A stretch of DNA of 64,000 nt from Sepioteuthis lessoniana (lineage: Eukaryota; Mollusca; Cephalopoda; Myopsida; Loliginidae), in the NCBI GenBank assembly GCA_963585895.1, contig OY757907.1, positions 109,143,207 through 109,207,206 on the forward strand. The letters are read 5' to 3'. The notes below the pieces were generated by a model, which saw nothing but the letters and a program-made list of their open reading frames with translations, did not search any database and was not told the origin of the DNA. The stretch's first letter is position 1. Every line of letters starts with the position of its first letter. Shown in pieces: positions 10,669 to 21,109 of the stretch. The position numbers and the translations under genes were made by a program.

Positions 10669-11157
10669 ACCAGGTCATCATCAATCAGCCAGTCATAAAT
10701 AAATTAAAATTAAAATTTTTCAACTTGAAATTTCTTGGGATTTTTTTTAAATCCATGATTTTGAAATTGATTTTTAACATTTGATAAGCTTTTCACAAGA
10801 TAAAATGTTTGAAGATTGTTTTGTATCAGTCTGATAAGCTCTGAGGGGCTACTTACCTGTGAAATCTTGGCTTTTACCTGGAATTGAGCTGGCAAAGTAA
10901 GAAATATGCAGTTATCTAGCCTTCAAAACAAATTACCGAGAATCTTTTGATCAGGCTTTATAGGGTTTGAAGGATTGTATTACACAAGTTTTACAAAATC
11001 TTGAATTAGCATCCTCAGAAATATGTAACTACATCAGCCCTGAGCCAAGGTACTTAACATTTTTAGCTCAGTCTCTTCTTCTATATTAATCTCTTCATAC
11101 TCAGCCTCTTGTATGAATTCTATCTATCTATATATATATATATGTATGTATATACAT
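10669..11157. other. No gene seen
   Basis: AT-rich sequence ending in a TCTA/TATA microsatellite at about 11118-11157. Confidence 0.6.
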
Positions 11158-11325
11158 AGGTTGTCCCTGTAGCATAGTGGATAATGTGCTGGACTGCAAC
11201 ATCATAATAAGCAAGTTAGAACTTCAGTCACACTATTATGATCATTTTGGATTAATACCCTTGGGAAAGGCATGAACTCCCTTATCCCTCTCTCAGCTAA
11301 GGTTTAAATTATACCACCACTTTTC
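11158..11325 (+). mobile_element. Family B tRNA-derived SINE, fused to family A head
   Basis: tRNA-like head (TGTCCCTGTAGCATAGTGGA, then GTTAGAACTTCAGTC), followed by the central core TACCCTTGGGAAAGGCATGA and ATACCACCACTTTTCTTT. It then passes without a gap into the A head at 11328 instead of continuing to its own tail. Confidence 0.75.
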
Positions 11326-11327
11326 TT

Positions 11328-12768
11328 TGGCCCAGTAAGCTCTGGCTGCAGTATACACTGACCGCATGTCTGCACAGGGGTAAGACTCCCCCAATGAGTG
11401 TCCTTGATATGACATGAAACAATCTAATGGTGAGGCTTTAATGATGCTGGAGCTTTGGGGAATGTATAGTACCCCTTCATTACCATTGCTCCCAGGTCCA
11501 CTCTTGCCTGGAGTGGTAGCACCTGATAGGTTCCTATGTATGGAGCAAATAAAACTGTTTGACATTTAAACTGTGTACTTATGCTTAACTAAATTGTTTG
11601 AAATAGAATTGTTTGATCATTTAACTGTGTGTAAACAAATGACTGATGTTTTATTGAGTTGTTAGTGATAGACTGCACTAGTTGAAACCATTTAACTTGA
11701 TTGTCATGCTAAACTGAATTGTTAGAAATAGAACTGTTTGATCATTTAACTGTGTGTAAACAAATGACTGATGTTTTATTGAGTTGTTAGTGATAGACTG
11801 CACTAGTTGAAACCATTTAACTTGATTGTCATGCTAAACTGAATTGTTAGAAATAGAACTGTTTGATCATTTAACTGTGTGTAAACAAATGACTGATGTT
11901 TTATTGAGTTGTTAGTGATAGACTGCACTAGTTGAAACCATTTAACTTGATTGTCATGCTAAACTGAATTGTTAGAAATAGAACTGTTTGATCATTTAAC
12001 TGTGTGTAAACAAATGACTGATGTTTTATTGAGTTGTTAGTGATAGACTGCACTAGTTGAAACCATTTAACTTGATTATCATGCTAAACTGAATTGTTAG
12101 AAATAGAACTGTTTGATCATTTAACTGTGTGTAAACAAATGACTGATGTTTTATTGAGTTGTTAGTGATAGACTGCACTAGTTGAAACCATTTAACTTGA
12201 TTGTCATGCTAAACTGAATTGTTAGAAATAGAACTGTTTGATCATTTAACTGTGTGTAAACAAATGACTGATGTTTTATTGAATTGTTAGTGAGAGACTG
12301 CACTAGTTGAAACCATTTAATTTGATTGTCATGCTAAACTGAATTGTTAGAAATAGAACTGTTTGATCATTTAACTGTGTGTAAACAAATGACTGATGTT
12401 TTATTGAGTTGTTAGTGATAGACTGCACTAGTTGAAACCATTTAACTTGATTGTCATGCTAAACTGAATTGTTAGAAATAGAACTGTTTGATCATTTAAC
12501 TGTGTGTAAACAAATGACTGATGTTTTATTGAATTGTTAGTGATAGACTGCACTAGTTGAAACCATTTAACTTGATTGTCATGCTAAACTGAATTGTTAG
12601 AAATAGAACTGTTTGATCATTTGACTGTGTGAAAAAATGAGCTTAGGCTAGTCTAAAAATGTTATCCACACAATGTGTTTAGAAATCATATATTTCATAT
12701 ATATGTATACAAGGGATTTGGCATTGAATGACCTACAATGGTTGATATGCCATAAAACCAAACAAAAC
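11328..12768 (+). mobile_element. Family A element with body expanded into a tandem array
   Basis: Head at 11328-11545 (GCCCAGTAAGCTCTGGCTGC and CCAGGTCCACTCTTGCCTGG). The body at 11546-12625 is mostly eight 125-bp repeats, listed separately. The 3' part has GAGCTTAGGCTAGTCTAAAA, a TA-rich stretch, and the tail at 12713-12768 (GGCATTGAATGACC, GGTTGATATGCCATAAAACC). Confidence 0.88.
11600..12626 (+). repeat. 125-bp tandem array, 8 units
   Basis: The landmark TTTGATCATTTAACTGTGTG recurs with its GATCAT at 11615, 11740, 11865, 11990, 12115, 12240, 12365 and 12490, with a last degenerate start at 12615. The spacing is exactly 125 bp and the units are nearly identical. The unit is made of two family A body subrepeats, so the array grew inside an A copy. 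Confidence 0.97.
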
Positions 12769-14552
12769 CATTTTCTTCTCCAAGAATGGCTTTGGCATTA
12801 AATAACTGACATACTATTAAACCAAGAAACCAAAACCTATGCATGTTCAGTCAATTCTTAAGTAAATTGTTGTTTTTCTGCCTCTTTCATTTAGTTTGTA
12901 TCTTAATGTTCTATTTCTGTTTAATTTTTTTTTGAATTTATTCATTTTGATACCTATATATCTTAAGCTTTTCTCATAGCTTCTTGTGCAGCAGTCTGTT
13001 GTATCCTAAGCTCATTCACCTATGAAAAGGACCCACCGTATTATCGTAATTACTAATCCAGTTGTTAAGCTATTTTAACTGATTTTGATTTTCACTGGTT
13101 ATTTATAGTTCTGATGTTGCACCGGACTGAACTTAGTAAATAAATTCTAGTTAGGAACTTGCTTAAGCCCTTTCTGTCACTTTGGAAAGGTATGGATCCA
13201 ACTTTCCCTTCTCTTTGCTCCTATGCCAGTTATCTTCAGTATGATCCTGTTACTATCATGCCATGATAGCAGATAGAAAACTGTAGGTAAGGAAAGATAT
13301 AGGTTATCCTCTCTCCCATAATTACTCTGCCTGTCCAGTCTGTGGCAGAAAAATGAATGTTTTATCTATTGTCTCCCTTGACAGATGGTAACTAAGACAA
13401 GTGTATGCTATTAGCATTCTCAATGGCTGCTTGAAGATTACAAATTGAATTCTATTTCCCAAAGATCAGCTGTTATTGTATTGACATTGTTCATTTTCAG
13501 CTAGAATTCAGAAAAATCTCCTAAAAATGACTGAAATAATAATAATTGTCTATTGGCTCCAATACTGACTCTTAAATTCATTTCAGCCATTTGGACTGTG
13601 TTTAAACAGCACAAAGCAAGCAGACAAGGATAAATCTATTGAAAAGTGTGGAAAAAGCCCAACAAAAAAATGTGCAGCTTATTAAACAGTTTTGTATGTG
13701 TTGTCAATTAGAGTAGTGGGAGCTCAGTGGTAAACATTGGCAATCAGGCCAAAGGTTCAAACTCAGATTCTTACAAAACTTTCAGTTATAGGTTTTCTAA
13801 TATATCACTCACGGTAGACATCATGCTGTGATGTGGATATTAAAGAAGTTAAAAAAGAAAAAAAAAAGTTCTCTTCTGTCAAAAATGTTACTTCCAGTGC
13901 TAAAGAGGAGAACTCTGCTTCTTTCAGTGCCTGCCAGCCCATGGGACATGAATTAACACACTTCTTGAAATGATTAATCGATACCATGTAACTTTTATAG
14001 TATCACTTCATCGGTTAAATAAAAAAAAATTGGTGACTATCGACGAGGAATTGGACACAGTTTGTATTTTCTCATTGAAAAAAATTTAATTTTCACAATA
14101 AAAACAGGAAATTATAATCTGATAAAAAGTGCATTTTACATGCTGAAATTGGAATTCAGAATGGTGATGCCACCAATATCATGAAAAATAAAGCAGAAAC
14201 AACATAAACCCTGATACTCACACCATAAACAGCTCAACAACAATCAACACAAGAACAGTCACACATTCAAGTAGACATGTATAATTTGCTAAATATAGTG
14301 ATTGCCACTACTTAACAGGTACACAAAAACTTCTTAAAATTTAATACATACATTAGCTTGCAGGTAGCTCTACTAACTGTATGGAGGGGATGGGGTGTGG
14401 GATTTAATGAATTAATAAAGCTTAAAAGAAAATGAATAAAATATGAAAATAAAATTCTTAGTAATGATAATGTTAGACTATTTCACAGGTCCTGTAACTT
14501 GGTCAGGTCATGAAGAGTGTCTTGGGCATAAATAAGTTGGAGCCCATCCCTC
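12769..14552. other. No gene seen; one short shared relic
   Basis: AT-rich sequence. A ~40-bp stretch at about 14208-14252 (ACCATAAACAGCTCAACAAC) recurs at about 21018-21050, so it belongs to an unidentified dispersed repeat. A 60-codon minus-strand frame at 13805-13987 has no recognised domain. Confidence 0.6.
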
Positions 14553-14787
14553 TCCAGGTTGAAACCTGTTTTTGAAATTCAGAGTTTTCTTTCTCTTAGA
14601 CTGATTGCCATATGTAGGTTAAAGGGCTCAGTCTTCTTTACTCCTTGCTGGAGAGTGAAGAGTTGGATTCATGCCTTTCTAAATTGTATTAGTGCTATGA
14701 GAAATGCAAACTGCCTCATTGAGGATTTGAAATCGGATTGTTGTGTCCACTTCCCAAAATGATAACTGTTATGCTATAAGCACCTCC
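14553..14787 (-). mobile_element. Family D tRNA-derived SINE
   Basis: On the minus strand the copy starts with a GGAGGTGCTTATAGCATAAC tRNA-like head. It then has TTTCAAATCCTCAATGAGG, a core including AGCACTAATACAATTTAGAA and ATGAATCCAACTC, and a 3' part ending in GTTTCAACCTGG. The same layout occurs at 16828, 24188, 55053 and 59270. Confidence 0.75.
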
Positions 14788-14834
14788 AACTATCATCTGT
14801 CAACTTACTTTAGCATCACCATATTTAAGGCAGA

Positions 14835-15071
14835 AAAGTAAGTAAAGTTGGCAACTGTAGTTGAGGGTGACTTGAAGGTTCCCTTTTGAATAGCTACTGC
14901 ACCAAATTGTAGGGGAGAGTGCAACTCTATTTTCTGGATTGCTCCACTTTACCCTTGATCTGTACCTTATAATTCTGAGTCTTAAGCAAAGTGGCATCAA
15001 GTATCAGTTTTTGAGTTTTTGGTATGACTTGACCTGGAATTGAATTCTGGTCTCCTAGACAATTGGTTAAT
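14835..15071 (-). mobile_element. Family C tRNA-derived SINE
   Basis: Minus-strand copy with a decayed tRNA-like head, a middle TGATGCCACTTTGCTTAAGA segment, GTAAAGTGGAGCAATCCAGA and CCTTCAAGTCACCCTCAACT, and a TTTACTTACTTTT tail. It lies next to the D copy in the same orientation. Confidence 0.8.
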
Positions 15072-15892
15072 ATAAAAATTGACAATGTATTTGAAATTGT
15101 TAATTTTCTTTCTGACTGTTATTATTTTATAAAAAGTAGCAGTACATACTACTTGTATGAATTGTTACCTTAGAAAAACTTGCTGTTGTGAGTGGAGAAA
15201 TAATCATCAGCTTGTTCACATTTGTGGATATGTTTGTGTTTTAATTTAAGGGCCATGACAGCACTATATATATATATATATATATATAATGCCACTGGCC
15301 AAAACTGACTCTCTTGACCTCGTAAGATACAAGGGGATTCTCTTGGACTTTTTTTTATTGAGATAGAAGTGTCTTATAAGTCATCAAATATGATATATAT
15401 CATAAGAAAATTTTTTTTATGAAAAACAAGTATATTTTTAAGTTAGGATTTTTAAAAATTGTTTTTCTGTTCTGATCTTGAAAGCTGTTGGTTATGAGTT
15501 TGTTCTTCATTGCATACCCTATAAACAGAGCGTTGAGTTCAGGTTAATATAGGTATAGAAATATCAGTTTTTAAAGTATATCAGTGGTGAAGAGTGACTT
15601 AGGAACCTGAGCATATAGTCCGTTATGCTGGCTAATCACCAAGGCAGCGAGAGAAAAGGAAAGCCTTACTTTGTGTGCTCTAGAAAATTATTTGCCTTCT
15701 TCCATCTATAAATGTGATGTGAACTGATTTTCATGTGAGAAAATACACTTTTACCAACAGGGTCTGCTTCAGACTTGATTCCCCTTTTCAATGGACTTGA
15801 TGTCCCTCTCCCATTAGTAATACACTGTTTACAGTGATAAATCCAATTGGTTTCAAAAGAAAATAATAAAATCTTCAAGTAATGAGTTCTTA
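15072..15892. other. No gene recognised; (TA)n at 15265-15288
   Basis: AT-rich sequence with one TA run. A minus-strand frame at 15666-15878 (70 codons) has no recognisable domain. It lies downstream of the hAT fragment in the same orientation and could be flanking sequence. Confidence 0.55.
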
Positions 15893-16261
15893 AAATCTAT
15901 TTGTAAATCAATTCAATTCTTTTCTTTTTGGCAAATTCATCGATCACTTTGTTGTAAAAAGTATCAGCACTAGGGTCTACCTTCATCTTTTTCAAAAATC
16001 CTTTATTCATGGAAAGGAAAACCAAACTAAATTACTTAATCACTCTTCACTTTGGGAACTCCTCATGTATTTATTTACACGTTTTAGTGAAGAAAATGGT
16101 CTCTCGAAGGAAGCAGATGTTGCAGGTACAGGCAGAATCAGATGTAGTAATTTGGTTACTTCTGCCAGAACTTGGTTTAGTTCTAATTCTCGTATTATCT
16201 CTGTAACTTCTGGAATGCTTGATCTGCAAAATCTACAGCATAAACTACTTTCAGCTTGCAT
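15893..16261 (-). pseudogene. hAT-type transposase C-terminal (dimerisation) domain remnant, ZMYM1-like
   Basis: The minus-strand translation from 16261 gives the hAT C-terminal dimerisation signature: LLHLILPVPATSASFERPFS, then SSLKRVNKYMRSS. This domain lets hAT transposases dimerise; ZMYM1-like proteins carry the same domain. A TGA at about 16038 and a one-base frame change near 16015 break the frame. The following frame then stays open from about 16010 to a stop at 15896 and reads as a plausible C-terminus rich in Lys. No zinc finger or DDE catalytic part is visible upstream, where (TA)n begins at 16288. Either a truncated DNA-transposon relic or the last part of a broken ZMYM1-like gene would fit. 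Confidence 0.75.
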
Positions 16262-16282
16262 TTAAGTCTATCCAAATACAGT

Positions 16283-16287
<5 letters not shown>

Positions 16288-16341
<54 letters not shown>

Positions 16342-16343
16342 TA

Positions 16344-16406
<63 letters not shown>

Positions 16407-16436
16407 CATATATATATATATATATAAACAATAGTA
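16288..16436. repeat. Long (TA)n microsatellite complex
   Basis: Three TA runs (about 16288-16333, 16347-16401, 16409-16436). The first two are separated by GTAAACAATAGTG, which repeats the start of the family E unit that follows. Confidence 0.95.
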
Positions 16437-16620
16437 ATTGTGATTCATAACCATTTAAAATTTACTTCGAAGCTAATAGCTACTCGTGGCTGAATGGTTA
16501 GAGGCTTCGACTTGGCGTTAGAGTCAAACTGGGTTTCGATCCCCGCTATGGGTAGCTACTGTCTAGCCACACTGATGAGTTCTAATAGAACGAAACAGAT
16601 CTTTCTGTGGATGACTATAG
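16436..16620 (+). mobile_element. Family E SINE: tRNA-like head plus hammerhead ribozyme
   Basis: Same order as the copy at 7461: AAACAATAGTAATTGTGATT, a tRNA-like part with TGGCTGAATGGTTAGAGGC (A box) and GGTTTCGATCCCC (B box), a hammerhead (16567-16610), then GGATGACTATAG and a short TA stretch. Confidence 0.85.
16567..16610 (+). ncRNA. Hammerhead ribozyme motif, type I (family E)
   Basis: Stem I CCACA/TGTGG is perfect. Core CTGATGA is at 16572-16578, stem II GTTC/GAAC has loop TAATA, and GAAA is at 16592-16595. Stem III has one change: the cleavage triplet is TTC instead of GTC, which breaks the C-G pair next to the cleavage site. The fold is otherwise complete. Confidence 0.82.
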
Positions 16621-16827
16621 ATATATATAAAGTTTTAACCGTTTCTCTAGGAAACATTTTATTTTGTAAGCATGAAAAAGCTTCATATTTAACAATTCAA
16701 CAAATCTCAACTTTCACATTGTTTTAAATCTTAGCTCAACATGAACAATAACATCTAAAATGAATAGTCCAAATTTTTCACCTAACTCTGTCTAACTATG
16801 TGTCCTTTGAATAGGTAAGTCTTTGAT

Positions 16828-17128
16828 CATATTTACCCAACCCCTCTGCTCGGGCAGGATATGACACAAGGTCAATTTTTAAGTGGAGTTTAACAGGTTT
16901 GAATTCAGAGTTTTCCTTCTTCTAGACTAGTTGCCTCACCAAGGCTGAAGAACCTAGTCTGCCCTACTATTTACCCATAGCTGGAGCGAGAATATTTTGG
17001 ATTCATACCTTTCCCAAGGGTATTAGTGCTATGTGAAATGCAATCAGTCAGGTCCAGGATTTGAACTCATGTCGCTGTGTCCATATCCTGCGACGATTAC
17101 CATTTCTTTGATATCAGTTGCACAAGGC
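16828..17128 (-). mobile_element. Family D tRNA-derived SINE
   Basis: Minus-strand copy. The B-box-like GAGTTCAAATCCTGGACC is at 17052-17069 read in reverse, followed by the core AATACCCTTGGGAAAGGTAT, AGCTATGGGTAAATAGTAGG, CTTGGTGAGGCAACTAGTC, and a 3' end at ATATCCTGCCCGAGCAGAGG. Confidence 0.85.
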
Positions 17129-17423
17129 AATAGAAAGATTCTCTTCTGCTGGCTTAGTATGGCTGGAAAGCAAGCAAGAGAAATTCTGCTTTTCAATGGC
17201 TTTCTTTCCGTGACAGCCCCCCCCTAACTTTATTATTCTGTCCCTGATTTCCATGCACCCAGTTTGAAGGAAATATTAAAAGAGGGAAAACTAAAGCTAT
17301 GTCCTTTTTTTGACTAAGGCAAGAACAGAAGCAAAAATATTTTTGCTTTTCCGTTAGTGTCTCATGTTTACCCACCCAGTCTTATGTTCTGTCTCTCAGA
17401 CTCCCTACTCAAAGGCAACTGGA

Positions 17424-17658
17424 GGGGGTGTCCTCGTGGTGTAATGGTTAAAGCGATGGACTGCGGGATCGTAGAAAGCGAGTTCATACTCCAGTAGCGC
17501 TATTACGTTCACTTTTGGGCAAATACCCTTGAGAAAGGTATGAACCCCCTTATCCTCCTAGCTATGGGTTAAATAGTACCACCACTGTTCTTCTAGGAGA
17601 ATAGCTTTGGCACTAAATAACCTACAAAGGTTGATATGCCTTTAAACAAAGAAACCAA
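17424..17658 (+). mobile_element. Family B tRNA-derived SINE, full length, 15-bp target-site duplication
   Basis: The tRNA-like head (TCCTCGTGGTGTAATGGTTA; B-box-like GAGTTCATACTCC) resembles tRNA-Asp/Glu. The central core is AAATACCCTTGAGAAAGGTA, and the tail is GGCACTAAATAACCTACAAA with GGTTGATATGCC. Flanks carry a perfect TCAAAGGCAACTGGA duplication (17409-17423 and 17659-17673), so the unit is 235 bp with exact ends. Confidence 0.95.
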
Positions 17659-17673
17659 TCAAAGGCAACTGGA

Positions 17674-17914
17674 AAACCACTAAATTCATTGCTGTTACTT
17701 GGATCTTTTCTTATTAAACCTCCCCAAATAATTGCACTTAGAACAATTAATCTGGGAAATGAAGAAATACTAAAAATACAAGGACAAAAGAGGATTGTGA
17801 AAATAATCATCAATTAATTTTATATTACACAAATTCATTTATCTTAGAAAAAAAAATCTAAGTTAAGCAGTGCATGAATTAACCCTGCATCTCTAAAGTA
17901 TGCTAAACATGGAT
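17674..17914. other. No gene seen
   Basis: AT-rich sequence between a B copy and an A copy. Confidence 0.6.
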
Positions 17915-18718
17915 TGATTTGATTTGGTTTTCTGGCATATTAACCCTTGTAGATTATTTAATGCCAAATCCTCTTAATACATATATTCTAAATATATATG
18001 TAATCTGTAAACACATGTTGTTGATAACATTTTCAAAAAAGTCTGAGCTTATTTTTTATTTTTATTTTTATTTTTTTTTTTTCTTCTGAGCTTATTGTTT
18101 CGTATACAAATGGATCCAAGTATTTCAATCTAATATGAATAGTTAAATGATCAAACAGTTCTATTTCTGACAATTCAATTTACCATAAGTCAACTAAGTT
18201 AAATGGTTCCAAGTATTGATCTGTATCACAAACAATTTAATTAAACATCAGTCATTTGTTTACACACAGTTAAATGATCAAACAGTTTTATTTCTAACCG
18301 TTCAATTTCGCATACGTCAAAATTAAATGATTCCAAGCATTGCTATGTATCATTAAAAATTCAATTAAACATCAGTCATTTGTTTACACACAGTTAAATG
18401 ATCACAGTTCTATTTCAAACAATTCAGTTTATCATAAGTGATTTGTTTGCACTCAGTTTAAATGTCAAATAGTTGTATATGACCCACGCGTAAGAAACCT
18501 ATCAGATGCTACTACTCTGGGCCAGTGTGGACCTGGGAGCAATGGCAATGAAGGGGTCCTCCACACTCCCCAAAGCTCCAGCATTATTGGAGCATCACCA
18601 CCAGATTGTTTAAAGTCATATCCAGGACACTTGTTTTGGTGGGTGGGTGGTTCTTCGTCCTCAGCAGAGATGCAATCTGTGTATTCTACAGCTCTAGCTG
18701 ATGGGGCTGTCTAAACTT
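17915..18718 (-). mobile_element. Family A element, long form, complete
   Basis: On the minus strand: head at 18718-18490 (CCATCAGCTAGAGCTGTAGA, CCAGGTCCACACTGGCCCAG), body at 18490-18080 with about six subrepeats (AACTGTGTGTAAACAAATGA), a TA-rich stretch and the tail at 17985-17925 (GGCATTAAATAATCTACAAG, GGTTAATATGCCAGAAAACC). Confidence 0.9.
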
Positions 18719-18949
18719 TGAATATAGAAAATATTCAAATAAATGATGAGCTTAAACAATTGTAAATGTTTTTTTTTTTTTATATAACTTTTTTTTTTTT
18801 TTTAATTTTCTAATATGAGTGATTGTTATTTCTTATTCAGCGGGTAGGTTGGAGCATTATATATTATTATATAATGTGGGGAGAAAAAGTATTTGGAAAC
18901 TTGAAACTATTTAGAATATTTTCAATGCTTACATTTAATTTATACAGCT

Positions 18950-19311
18950 GTTGTATTTGGATAAATAAAATTAACAGTTCCTAAGAAGAAGAAAATGTTT
19001 CTAATCTCCATTGCAGAATAAGATATAAACAAAATTAACCATGAGAAAAATGCTTGTTAATCTTATCTATGAAAGCATTAAATGTGTATTAAATAAATAT
19101 TTTCTAAGTGTGAAAATGTTTCTTTGGTCTGACAATATATATATATATATATATATATAATTCAAGATAGAAATAAAAAAAGAGACTATTTCAAAGAAAT
19201 CAATATAGGATTACCAAACGAAATAGTAAGGGAAAATAATTATTAATTTTATCTACATTAGTTGTACATGAAATAAATCTTTTGCAAGTGTGCAAATGCT
19301 TCTTGGCTCTT

Positions 19312-19358
<47 letters not shown>

Positions 19359-19440
19359 GAGATAAAAATAAAGGAAAGAGACTTCTTCAAAGAAATCAAT
19401 ATATGATTACCAAGCAGAATAATTGGATAAATTTTGTTAA
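18950..19440. repeat. About 180-bp tandem repeat containing (TA)n
   Basis: The block AAGTGTGAAAATGTTTCTTTGGTCT-(TA)n-AAGAAATCAATATAGGATTACCAAA recurs about 180 bp later as AAGTGTGCAAATGCTTCTTG-(TA)n-AAGAAATCAATATATGATTA. A partial earlier unit is seen from about 18990. TA runs are at 19135-19159 and 19314-19352. Confidence 0.8.
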
Positions 19441-19589
19441 TTCATTAAATTAGGTCATTTTCTGAACATTTTAAGTAAGAGAGAGATAATTTCTTATCTA
19501 TTAATGCTAATATTCATTACATACAAGTGGAATTATTGTTTGAAATGCAAAGATGAGTCACTGTTATCATTTTACTCTGTGTGAGTTTT

Positions 19590-21010
19590 TCTCACTGGCA
19601 TTGGTTCGTGGTCTTTCCCAAGAGTCTATGTGACAGCAAGTCTCTTCAGGTCTCCAGCATTCTTCTACATATTCAAGCCAATCCTAACAATGCTGCCGTC
19701 CTAATTCTTCCTTTGATTTCTAATTCCTCTAGTCTTTTGTCCAAATTTCTGGGGACTGTTCCAAGCGCATCAGCTATAATTCATATCCCCATCATGTTCC
19801 ACTTTTTTAGTTTTCTGAAAAGGTGCGGGTATTTGTTTATCTTTCTGATTTCTTTTATTGGCACACTGTGGTCCGTTGGAACAACAAAATCCACTATACT
19901 GCAAATTTTTTATTCTTCTTAACATTAGGTCTGATCTTCTAGCCAGGATTAGGTAATCTTTTTGTATCTCAAAATCCCAGAGAGTTTTATGCATTTCATT
20001 CTCTATGAAGGACTCTGGTTTGTGCATATATCATTTGGAAGCATTGAGAAATTACAATCTCTTGCACAATTCCCAGTGGATCACCTTCCCCTTCAAGTTG
20101 TGTCAAGTCTTACACTCCTTTTGTGCTAGTTTGCTACATATGCTTATGTGATAAATTGTTTTGTCTTCATCACGGCATGGCCAACAGAATAGCAAGTATT
20201 TATCATTATTGATTTTCACTTTAATATAATCGGTACTTGTGGTGTTTAATGTTTCTACTAGAAGAGATTCAGTTTCTCTCTCTCTTAAAGTTTGCTTTTT
20301 TGTAGCAATATTCAGGTCTTCTTGTATGAGATTTTACCTGTTTATTGCTTGAAATATCCACACAGTTGGTTTTTTCCCATTTTCTTACTTAGTTTTTGCT
20401 TTTGTTCTTACCTTGACAATGTTGTTACTGTCCATTGTAATTAATCTTTCTTTTCTCTTTTCAATATAGTCCTTGAGGCCTTTTATTGATGCATCCATGT
20501 TTTCTTAAATGCTGGCGAGTCCTCTTCTGCTTTCTTTTTTTGACAAATATAGTCTGTCATCTCTTGGATGTAAGGCCTTGTGCATAGTCATGAAATTTCT
20601 TGTTCTGTGGTCCATTTTTGGAGTTCCTTTCTTGTCCATTTTAAGAATGGTTCCAAGTTTCTTACAAGGGTGACTGCCAAGGTGTTTATCCCTTAGAGGA
20701 GATTTCTGCTGCAGAAAATGGTTTCAAGAAGTTTTCTAGTTCATCTGAGATATTCTTATTTTTTATTTCATCTCCACTTGTTTGATGGTGTCCACTTCTA
20801 ATATTCTTAAGTACTTGTAGTTTTCATTTTCTCTGAATGTTTTGATTTGTTCTTGATTTAGAAGTTCTGTTCCTTCTATTATTAGTCTTTTTCCACCATT
20901 CATTATGAGCATGGTACCTTAATCTTTGCCAAATTCCATTCCTATATCATGGTTGTATATTCTCATTGTTTGTATCAGAGTCTCCAGTTGTTTCCATTTT
21001 TTTGCAAACA
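19590..21010 (-). pseudogene. Decayed LINE C-terminal region with restriction-like endonuclease (R2/R4/Dong/NeSL type)
   Basis: Minus-strand translations in shifting frames give, in order: an RT-thumb-like stretch (YLRxTRKLLET near 20720), a CCHC-type knuckle CWPC-x-H-x-C around 20190-20130 followed by SKLAQKEC, a WELCKxL segment, and the endonuclease-like LWDFEIQKDYLILARRSD around 19980-19920. A last segment reads LGTVP-like around 19760. A zinc knuckle followed by an RPD...D...K...Y nuclease at the C-terminus fits LINEs that use a restriction-like endonuclease. The frame is broken many times. The fragment at 35645 matches the same C-terminus. Confidence 0.75.
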
Positions 21011-21109
21011 AAACCATACTCAAACCATAAACAGATCAACAACAATCAATGTTGTTGTCGTCAATGTGCATAAAGTGACCTAACTATAACCAGATATCTT
21101 TTGAAAAAT

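Noticed and set aside
11600-12626. Possible CRISPR-like array of regular repeats
   Set aside because: Units are contiguous 125-bp tandem repeats without unique spacers, in an animal genome; they are retroposon body repeats.
17424-17500. Possible functional tRNA genes at SINE heads (B, C, D, E, F)
   Set aside because: Acceptor and anticodon stems do not pair properly and each head continues into a SINE body; they are tRNA-derived promoters, not tRNA genes.
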